Shown here piece by piece: positions 1 through 5,656 of a stretch of 5,656 nucleotides of DNA; positions within the stretch are counted from its first letter, which is position 1, and each line of letters begins with the position of its first letter. This stretch comes from Deltaproteobacteria bacterium UBA3076 (lineage in GTDB: Bacteria; Desulfobacterota; Dissulfuribacteria; Dissulfuribacterales; UBA3076): assembly GCA_002367355.1 (NCBI GenBank), contig DFBQ01000218.1:1-5656 (forward strand). The letters are read 5' to 3'. A program made the translations under genes and the position numbers. The notes beneath the pieces are model-generated. The model did not search any database and was not told the DNA's origin. It saw nothing but the letters and a program-made list of their open reading frames with translations.

Positions 1-102
1 CCACGTAGTTTTGCAAGAGGCCGGGTTGACTTAACTAAACCAAAGAGCTAAAGAAACTGTCAAGGGACTTTGTAGAAGCTGCAAAAGGCCGATTTTATTC
101 AA

Positions 103-131
103 TTGGGAATTTGTAAAAATTATTATATACT
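103..131 (+). promoter_or_regulatory. Candidate sigma-70 promoter for the operon
   Basis: A TTGGGA box at 103-108 (4 of 6 matches to TTGACA) and a TATACT box at 126-131 (5 of 6 matches to TATAAT) are separated by the ideal 17 bases in a very AT-rich stretch. Transcription would start near 138 and leave a leader of about 40 bases before the first gene. This is pattern matching only. The rest of 1-178 shows no supportable gene. Two short open frames run in from the left edge and stop at 34 and 51, and either could be the tail of an upstream gene. Confidence 0.5.
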
Positions 132-163
132 ATCTTTGAATGAACAGGTTGTGATTCCACTAT

Positions 164-170
164 GGAGGGT
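164..170 (+). promoter_or_regulatory. Ribosome binding site of the HdrC-HdrB-like gene
   Basis: GGAGGGT lies 8 bases upstream of the ATG at 179. It is a strong Shine-Dalgarno match and fixes this start codon. Confidence 0.75.
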
Positions 171-178
171 AATTAAAT

Positions 179-1486
179 ATGGCTGAAGAAGCAATCAAAC
201 TTGGTGGAAAAAGAAAAAGTATTTTTATGGATAAAGTAAAAAAACTTCTTCCTGACGGGGGAAATCTTAACCTTTGCCTGACATGTGGTACCTGTTCATC
301 CGGCTGTCCGGCAACGGGTCTTGAAGATATGGATCCAAGAAAATTTTTGCGGATGGCTGTTCTTGGGATGGACGAAGAGTTAACATCCACACCATGGGTG
401 TGGATGTGTACCATGTGTTACAGGTGTGTTTATGCATGTCCGATGCAAATCGATATACCAGGGTTGGTGTATGAAGCAAGAGCAAGCTGGCCAAGAGAAA
501 AACGGCCTAAGGGGATTCTCGGATCATGCGATATGGCATTGAGAAATGAGAGCTGTAGCGCCATGGGAACACCACCGGAAGATTTCATTTTTGTGGTTGA
601 GGATGTTCTTGAGGAGTATCGCGAGACACAACCTGAATTTAAAGATATGGAAGCACCAATTGACAAAAAAGGTGCTTGTTTTTTCTTGAATCAAAATTCC
701 AGAGAGCCTGTAACAGAACCGGATGAGATGGTCCCTCTCTGGAAAATTCTTCATACCGTGGGTGCTGATTGGACTTATGGATCCAAAGGATGGGCCGGAG
801 AAAACTACTGCATGTTTCTTGCCGATAATGATTCATGGGAAAAAATTGTCAAGACGAGTATAAATACTGCAAAAGAGCTTGGATGCAAAGTCTTTCTCAA
901 TACTGAATGAGGGCATGTAACCTACGCAGTCCGGTACGGACTGAAAAAGTTCCATATAGAGCATGACCTGGAAATTGCCAGCATTTATCAATATTACGCC
1001 AAATGGATTAGAGAAGGGAAATTGAAAGTAAATTCTGACTGGAATAAAGATTTAAAAATTAAGTTTACTGCTCAGGATCCATGTCAGATTGTGCGTAAAT
1101 CTTATGGGAATGATGCTGCCGATGATTTGCGTTACGTGGTCAAGTCAATTGTAGGTGAAGAAAATTTTATTGATATGACTCCCAATAAATCGAACAATTA
1201 CTGTTGCGGTGGTGGCGGAGGTACTCTCCAGTCCGGATATAAAAAACAGCGTTTACAGTATGGAACAACAAAAGATAAACAGATTAAGGCCACCAAGGCA
1301 GATTATTGTATTGCCGCATGTCATAATTGTCATGCGCAGATTCATGAATTAAGTGAGCACTATGGGGGAAATTATTCAGTGGTTCATTTATGGACATTGA
1401 TTTGTTTATCTCTTGGGATACTTGGTGAAAATGAACGTGCATATTTAGGCGATGATCTTAAGGAAGTTGCTGTTTATGGTGCCTAA
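179..1486 (+). CDS. HdrC-HdrB-like (HdrD/DsrK-type) Fe-S oxidoreductase, selenoprotein
   Basis: This is a soluble, cytoplasmic Fe-S protein of the heterodisulfide reductase HdrD/DsrK type, 435 residues when the UGA at 908-910 is read as selenocysteine 244. The N-terminal HdrC-like part has two [4Fe-4S] motifs, with Cys33/36/39/43 and Cys77/80/83/87. The C-terminal HdrB-like part carries one complete CCG motif: Cys302 in DPC, Cys342-343 in CCGGGGG, and Cys381/Cys384 in CHNC. In related proteins this motif binds the catalytic Fe-S cluster. The first CCG half (about 166-250) is degenerate, keeping Cys211 and the segment NTE-Sec-GH, where DsrK-like relatives have ECGH as I recall. The frame stays open through the UGA to the TAA at 1486, and similarity to the family continues across it. 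A SECIS-like hairpin follows at 927-943. There is no transmembrane segment or signal peptide. It probably passes electrons from HdrA to a thiol/disulfide or similar substrate, which I cannot name. By eye it is more AT-rich than hdrA downstream. Confidence 0.88.
927..943 (+). promoter_or_regulatory. Predicted bacterial SECIS hairpin 1
   Basis: CAGTCCG (927-933) pairs perfectly with CGGACTG (937-943) around a GTA loop; with the top G-C pair open, the loop is GGTAC. The GG starts 23 bases after the last base of the UGA at 908-910. The known bacterial SECIS pattern is a short stem with G early in the apical loop, about 16-37 bases after the UGA. It lies inside the coding sequence, as bacterial SECIS elements do, and would recruit SelB. 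Confidence 0.7.
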
Positions 1487-1565
1487 GAGAGTTGCTCCGG
1501 AATGGGCGGATGTTTGCTTCACGTGCGGGATCTGTACTGAGGGATGCCCAGTACAAAAGAGATGA
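1476..1565 (+). pseudogene. Truncated remnant of a second HdrC-like [4Fe-4S] gene
   Basis: An ATG overlapping the last codons of the preceding gene opens 29 codons with a ferredoxin-type motif, CFTCGICTEGCPV. This aligns with CLTCGTCSSGCPA near the start of the upstream protein. The frame ends at a TGA at 1563-1565, with more stops right after. A shift of one base after the CPV codons gives KRDDIDLT before a TAA at about 1586. That resembles the GLEDMDPRK segment following the same motif upstream. The simplest reading is a translationally coupled paralogue that lost its frame and its remaining sequence, with the TTAGC repeat starting just after the break. A functional mini-ferredoxin is unlikely, since only one four-cysteine motif and no fold remain. 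Confidence 0.55.
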
Positions 1566-1590
1566 TATTGATCTGACCTAAGTTGAGCGA

Positions 1591-1677
1591 TTAGCTGTTA
1601 GCCATTAGCGTTTAGCTTTGAAAAATGGTTTCCGTAATCATTAAACTAATAGCTAACCGCTAAAGGCTAATAGCTTA
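1591..1677 (+). repeat. Inverted pair of TTAGC heptad arrays (hairpin element)
   Basis: The left arm has TTAGC at 1591, 1598, 1605 and 1612, exactly 7 bases apart. The right arm has the reverse complement GCTAA at 1652, 1659 and 1666, with a variant GCTTA at 1673 and a weaker ACTAA at 1645. The 26-base arms pair with 4 mismatches around a loop of about 35 bases (1617-1651). This could form a long imperfect hairpin in DNA or mRNA. It has the look of a dispersed intergenic repeat (REP, MITE or short-tandem heptamer type). It lies between the gene remnant and hdrA. Confidence 0.8.
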
Positions 1678-1702
1678 TTTATATCTAAGTGAAGGGTGGT
1701 AA

Positions 1703-1710
1703 GAGGGAGA
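1703..1710 (+). promoter_or_regulatory. Ribosome binding site of hdrA
   Basis: GAGGGAGA sits 7 bases before the ATG at 1718. It supports that start over any start downstream of the UGA at 1895-1897, such as the GTG-type codon at 1964, where no comparable site is seen. Confidence 0.7.
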
Positions 1711-1717
1711 CGTTTCC

Positions 1718-4700
1718 ATGTCAAAAGACATAAAAGGATCGGTAATGGTTGTTGGCGGCGGGATTGCCGGGATGCAGTCCGCTCTGGATCTGGCGAATTC
1801 GGGCTTCCTCGTGCACATGGTTGAAAAATCCGCTGCCATTGGTGGTGTGATGAGCGCGTTGGACAAGACGTTTCCCACCAATGACTGTGCTATGTGAATT
1901 ATCTCCCCCAAACTGGTCGAGGTCGGCCGGCACCTGAACATCAATCTTATCACCCTGGCGGATGTGGAATCCATTGAGGGTGATGCGGGGAATTTTCGAG
2001 TAACTGTCCGCGAGCGTCCCCGCTATGTGGACATGGATAAATGTATCGCCTGCGGGATCTGTGCCGAGAGATGTCCCCGCAAGGTCAAGGATGAATACAA
2101 TCAGGGCCTGTCTAAACGCAAGGCCATCTATGTGCAATATGCCCAGGCAGTACCGCTCAAATATGTGATTGATGCGGATCACTGTATCTATTTCAAGAAA
2201 AAGGGCAGATGTAAGGCCTGTGAAAAGTACTGTCCGGCAGATGCTATTGATTTCACACAGAAAGAGAAGATCCATAAAATAGAAGTAGGGTCTGTCATCC
2301 TGTCCACCGGCTTTAAATCCTTTGATCCCAGCGGGCATGATGTCTACGGATACGGTAGCCTTCCAAATGTCATCACAAGCATGGAGTTTGAGCGGATCTT
2401 GAGCGCTTCAGGTCCTTTCCAGGGCCAACTGCAGCGCCCTTCTGATAGTGAGCCTCCCCAAAAGATTGCGTGGCTTCAATGTGTCGGGTCTCGCGATTTA
2501 CATGCCGGCTGCCATGAGTATTGCTCGGGCGTGTGCTGTATGTATGCGATCAAGGAGGCGGTCATTGCCAAGGAACATGCCGGGAGCGACCTGGATACCG
2601 CCATCTTTTTCATGGACATGCGGACTCCTGGAAAGGAATTTGACAAATACTATGATCGTGCCAGGGATGAGGCAGGGGTCCGGTTCATAAGGTCACGGGT
2701 CCATTCTATCGAGCGTGCAGGAGGACCCGGCTCGGATGATCTGCGGATTATATATGTGAGCGAAGATGGCAAGCTGAAGGAAGAAATTTTCAACCTGGTT
2801 GTGCTTTCAACTGGTCTTGAGATATCCGAAGATGTGCGCAAACTGGCCCAAGACCTTGGGATTGAACTTGATCCACATGGTTTTGCAAAAACCAGCTCCT
2901 TTACGCCGGTTGCTACTTCAAGGCCCGGTGTCTTTGTCTGCGGTGCCTTTGCAGGTCCGAAGGACATCCCCCAATCGGTCATGGAGGCATCCGCTGCATC
3001 TTCCGCCTGTGCCGTGCTGCTTGCCGATTCACGAAATACACTTACACAGGAAAAGACTTATCCGCCTGAAGACCCGATTATTTATGAAGAGCCCAGGATC
3101 GGGGTCTTTGTATGCCACTGCGGCATTAATATCGGAGGAGTTGTAGATGTGCCGGCGGTTCGCGATTATGCCGAGACCCTGCCCAATGTGGTCTATGTGG
3201 CTGACAACATGTTTACATGCAGCCAGGATACGCAGGGACTCATACGGGATGCCGTGAAGGAAAACCGCCTGAATCGTGTAGTTGTGGCTGCATGTACTCC
3301 ACGTACACATGAATCCCTTTTTCAGGAAACGATCCGGGATGGGGGTCTGAATCCATATCTTTTTGAATTTGCCAATATCAGGGACCAGGATGCGTGGGTG
3401 CATCAAAAGGAGCCTGAAAAGGCTACAGAGAAGGCCAAAGACCTTGTGAGGATGTCTGTGGTCAAGGCGGCATTGCTGGAACCCATCGAACCTCTGCTTT
3501 TAGGGAACAGACATGAAGCGCTGGTTATCGGCGGAGGCGCAGCCGGCATGATCGCTGCGCTGGACCTGGCTGACCAGGGGTTCAAGACTTTTATTGTGGA
3601 ACAAAAAGAAAAACTTGGGGGATATGCAAAATATGTCAGGAAGACATGGAAAGGTGAAGATGGAAGGGCCTTTCTTGCAAATCTCAAAGAACGTGTGAAT
3701 GGTCATGAGCGGATCGAGGTGTTGCTAAACACAAAGGTCAGCCATGTATCGGGGTTTGTAGGTAATTTTACAACTACTGTAACAACAGGATCTGCTGAGC
3801 AAGAACTGGAGCATGGTGTTATCATCCTGGCCGTTGGCGCGAAATCCCTTAAGCCTGATGAATATCTCTACAAACAGAGCGATCTGGTAATGCGGTGGCA
3901 TGAGCTTGAAGAGCTCTTTGAAAAAGAGCCTGAAAGGCTTGAAGAGTCTGAAGCAGTTGCCTTTATCCAGTGTGTGGGGTCCCGCGAACCCGAACGTCCC
4001 TATTGCTCAAAGTTTTGCTGTATCTCATCCTTGCAACAGGCCATTGATTTCAAGACACTGAAACCCGACCTGAATGTCTATATACTCTATCGTGACATCC
4101 GCACTTATGGCCAAAGGGAAGAACTGTACAGAAAGGCCAGGGAATTGGGTGTAATATTCATCCGCTACTCGCTTAATGAAAAGCCTGTGGTGGAAGAAGC
4201 CAGGATTAACGGCAAAGACAAACTGAAGATTACAGTAAAAGACCATATACTCGGCATCCCCCTGGAACTCCATGTGGATTATCTGGACCTGGCCACGGCC
4301 ATTATCGCAAGGGGCGAGGAGGAACTCGCCAAGATGCTGAAAGTGCCGCTTAACGAGGATGGCTTCTTCCTCGAGGCGCACATGAAGTTGAGGCCTGTGG
4401 ATTTTGCCACTGACGGCATATTTATGTGCGGCATGGCCCACTATCCCAAGCCCCTTGAGGAATCCATAGTCCAGGCAAAGGCAGCCGCTGCCAGGGCCGC
4501 ATCAGTGTTGATCAAGGAATCAGTTGAAGTTGAGCCCACTGTTTCAGTGGTCGATCAGGAAAAGTGCATTGGCTGCGGCTTGTGCGAGGTCTCCTGTCCC
4601 TTTATGGCCATACACCTTGTCAAAGTCCCAGGGCAGGGATACAGGGCTGAGAACATTTCGGCCCTCTGTAAGGGCTGCGGGATCTGTGCCGCGGCCTGTC

Positions 4701-4777
4701 CTCAAAAGGCCATTGATATGAAACACTTCCGCGATCGCCAGATCCTTGCAATGATTGAGGCAGGAGGGGGGAAGTGA
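1718..4777 (+). CDS. hdrA: HdrA, double-module FAD/Fe-S electron-bifurcating subunit, selenoprotein
   Basis: This is a heterodisulfide reductase subunit A of 1019 residues, reading the UGA at 1895-1897 as selenocysteine 60. HdrA is the FAD protein that bifurcates electrons between ferredoxin and HdrB. The first module has a dinucleotide-binding GGGIAG near 13-18, then DCAM-Sec at 56-60, where relatives have a CxxC-type pair. Ferredoxin-like cysteines follow at 109/112/115/119 and 156/165/168/172, then CVGSRD and a CSGVCC segment. The second module starts near 460 with [12 protein letters not shown]. It has a second Rossmann motif (VIGGGAAG, about 603-610), another CVGSRE and CSKFCC, and ends in a 2[4Fe-4S] ferredoxin with cysteines at 950/953/956/960 and 984/987/990/994. 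Methanogen HdrA is about 650 residues; this long tandem form is typical of anaerobic bacteria. The second module has no counterpart of the DCAM-Sec site. The protein is soluble. The gene ends with a TGA that truly terminates, since repeats follow. mvhD begins 60 bases later. Confidence 0.93.
1913..1930 (+). promoter_or_regulatory. Predicted bacterial SECIS hairpin 2
   Basis: CTGGTCG (1913-1919) pairs with CGGCCGG (1924-1930), including two G-U pairs, around the loop AGGT. The loop begins 23 bases after the last base of the UGA at 1895-1897. An AGGU loop start is also what the well-known E. coli fdhF SECIS carries. The spacing matches the other two hairpins in this window. Confidence 0.72.
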
Positions 4778-4811
4778 GTTACGGGTTGCTGGTTACGGGT
4801 TGCTGGTTGAG
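4778..4811 (+). repeat. GTTACGG/GTTGCTG heptad tandem repeat
   Basis: The 14-base unit GTTACGGGTTGCTG occurs twice in perfect tandem (4778-4791 and 4792-4805), followed by GTTGAGA. It is really a 7-base periodicity beginning with GTT. It starts directly after the hdrA stop codon and fills most of the 60-base gap before mvhD. It is a different sequence from the TTAGC arrays but has the same period. Confidence 0.8.
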
Positions 4812-4819
4812 AGTAAATG

Positions 4820-4827
4820 AAGGTAGG
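4820..4827 (+). promoter_or_regulatory. Ribosome binding site that decides the mvhD start
   Basis: AAGGTAGG lies 10 bases before the ATG at 4838. The alternative in-frame ATG at 4817 has no clear site upstream, only repeat sequence. Starting there would add seven residues not expected from the family. Confidence 0.5.
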
Positions 4828-4837
4828 TAATATAGAC

Positions 4838-5590
4838 ATGAATAAATCGTTTGAACCGAAAATCCTGGCATTTCTATGTAACTGGTGTGCCTATGCAGGT
4901 GCGGATCTGGCAGGGGTTTCCCGGCTCCAATATCCTCCGACCATCCGTTCGATTCGGGTAATGTGTTCAGGCCGGGTTGATCCTGTCTATATTATAGATG
5001 GCCTAAAAAGCGGGTTTGACAGCGTTTTTGTGTCCGGGTGACACCTCGGAGAATGCCATTACCAGGATGGTAATGAATATGCGGCCAACAGGGTGGAACT
5101 GGTGCAAGATCTCCTGGAGCTTTCAGGTATCGGGCGGGACCGCGTGCAACTTCGTTGGGTCAGTGCGGCCGAAGGGCAGCTCTTTGCCAAATATGTAACC
5201 GAGGTGAGCAATATTACACAAGAACTGGGTCCCTTTTATCCTGAGGAGTTCAGGCTTCCCCTTGCGGCAGTTGAGCAGACGCTTAATTCCCCCCGGATCA
5301 GGTGGCTTCTGGGATTGACAAAGCAACTTACCGAACAGGGTAATGTCTACAATGAAAAGCTCAAAGGTGAGGATTTTAAGAAATTGCTCCAACAGGCCAC
5401 GGAAGAAGAATACCACAAGGCCCTGATAATGGAGGTCCTTGAAGAAGGCCCCCGGTCTGTGAGGCAGATGGCAGAAAAGACCGGCCTGCCCGTATATACG
5501 GTTTCTCTGCGTCTGAATGAGCTGGAGAGATGCAACCAGGCAGGCCTGAAGGAGTATAGTGGCAGCACCCCGATATTCATGGGTATGTAA
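4838..5590 (+). CDS. mvhD: MvhD-like [2Fe-2S] electron-transfer subunit with winged-helix tail, selenoprotein
   Basis: MvhD links a hydrogenase or formate dehydrogenase to HdrA through a [2Fe-2S] cluster. Read through the UGA at 5039-5041 (selenocysteine 68), the product has 250 residues, against about 140 for classical MvhD. The MvhD domain (about 6-135) has the characteristic segments CNWCAYAGADLAG (Cys14, Cys17), RVMCSGRV (Cys43) and SG-Sec-HLGECHYQDGN (Sec68, Cys73). Sec68 replaces the family cysteine, as in selenocysteine forms of methanogen VhuD. After a helical linker, residues about 192-248 look like a winged helix: a helix (YHKALIMEVLEEGP), then SVRQMAEKTGLPVYTVSLRL, which fits helix-turn-helix, and a possible wing. 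The tail could bind DNA or simply be a protein-contact domain. No hydrogenase is visible in the window. The ATG at 4838 is preferred to 4817 because of the binding site and family length. Confidence 0.9.
5057..5075 (+). promoter_or_regulatory. Predicted bacterial SECIS hairpin 3
   Basis: CATTACCA (5057-5064) pairs perfectly with TGGTAATG (5068-5075), closing a GGA loop. With the top A-U pair open, the loop is AGGAT. The loop begins 24 bases after the last base of the UGA at 5039-5041. It is the most perfect stem of the three and lies within the mvhD coding sequence. Confidence 0.74.
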
Positions 5591-5599
5591 TACCTAAAT

Positions 5600-5643
5600 T
5601 TAGCAATTAGCCTTTAGCGGTTAGCAATTAGCTTAATGATTAT
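5600..5643 (+). repeat. TTAGC heptad array, inverted copy of the repeat before hdrA
   Basis: TTAGC occurs at 5600, 5607, 5614, 5621 and 5628, exactly 7 bases apart, starting about 10 bases after the mvhD stop. Bases 5600-5640 match the reverse complement of 1637-1677 at 37 of 41 positions, including a perfect 20-base core. Similarity fades at about 5643, so the central part of the element differs. The window ends before any second arm could be seen. No clear terminator with a U-tract is visible after mvhD. Confidence 0.8.
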
Positions 5644-5656
5644 CGGTCTGCCGCCC

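Noticed and set aside
1563..1565. A fourth selenocysteine UGA in the short HdrC-like frame
   Set aside because: Another in-frame UGA follows after one codon and a further one soon after. The residues do not continue the family, and no matching hairpin was seen.
1618..1647. Possible promoter in the repeat loop (TTGAAA, 18 bases, TAAACT)
   Set aside because: The -10 match is only 4 of 6 and the region is AT-rich, so chance is likely. Internal transcription of hdrA remains possible but unsupported.
1591..1677. The TTAGC arrays as a CRISPR array
   Set aside because: The unit is 7 bases with 2 variable bases, with no 25-40 base repeats and spacers.
1591..1680. The heptad hairpin as a rho-independent terminator
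   Set aside because: The stem is AT-rich with mismatches, the loop is about 35 bases, and no clean U-run follows the right arm.
1721..2338. Long open frame on the minus strand
   Set aside because: It lies opposite hdrA, whose motifs are unmistakable, and its product shows no recognisable motif.
4817..4819. Upstream ATG as the mvhD start
   Set aside because: It lacks a ribosome binding site and adds residues outside the family pattern. The ATG at 4838 has AAGGTAGG upstream.
908..5041. The three UGA codons as sequencing errors, nonsense mutations, or a changed genetic code
   Set aside because: Each falls at a conserved cysteine position with open frame beyond and a hairpin at the right distance. 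hdrA itself ends with a UGA followed by repeat DNA, so UGA still terminates here.

Overview
The window reads as a short redox operon from a selenocysteine-using anaerobe, most likely a sulfate-reducing or syntrophic deltaproteobacterium (Desulfobacterota, Desulfobacterales-like). This rests on the gene families (a DsrK/HdrD-like Fe-S protein, a long HdrA and an MvhD), on three in-frame UGA codons at conserved cysteine positions, and on the intergenic repeats. The assignment is inferred from gene content; no rRNA or other phylogenetic marker is present.

Layout, all on the + strand. Bases 1-178 hold no supportable gene but carry a good promoter candidate and a strong ribosome binding site. Bases 179-1486 encode a 435-residue HdrC-HdrB-like protein that a standard caller would split at the UGA at 908-910. 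Bases 1476-1565 hold the frameshifted 5' remnant of a second HdrC-like gene. Bases 1591-1677 hold an inverted pair of TTAGC heptad arrays. Bases 1718-4777 encode a 1019-residue double-module HdrA with a UGA at 1895-1897. Bases 4778-4811 hold a second, unrelated heptad repeat. Bases 4838-5590 encode MvhD fused to a C-terminal winged-helix-like domain, with a UGA at 5039-5041. Bases 5600-5643 hold another TTAGC array, inverted relative to the left copy's second arm.

Each of the three UGAs is followed by open frame to a normal stop. Each is also followed, 22-23 bases downstream, by a short stable hairpin with a GG-containing apical loop, which fits a bacterial SECIS element. Together the genes look like a flavin-based electron-bifurcating or confurcating module. 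MvhD would accept electrons from a hydrogenase or formate dehydrogenase partner not seen here. HdrA would split them between ferredoxin and the HdrB-like subunit, which would act on a disulfide or other thiol substrate. All three proteins appear to be selenoproteins, so the whole chain would depend on selenium. The families and the use of selenocysteine in HdrA and MvhD/VhuD are known. The less familiar points are the selenocysteine in the degenerate first half of the HdrB-like protein, the winged-helix tail on MvhD, the gene remnant, and the heptad repeat arrays bracketing hdrA-mvhD.
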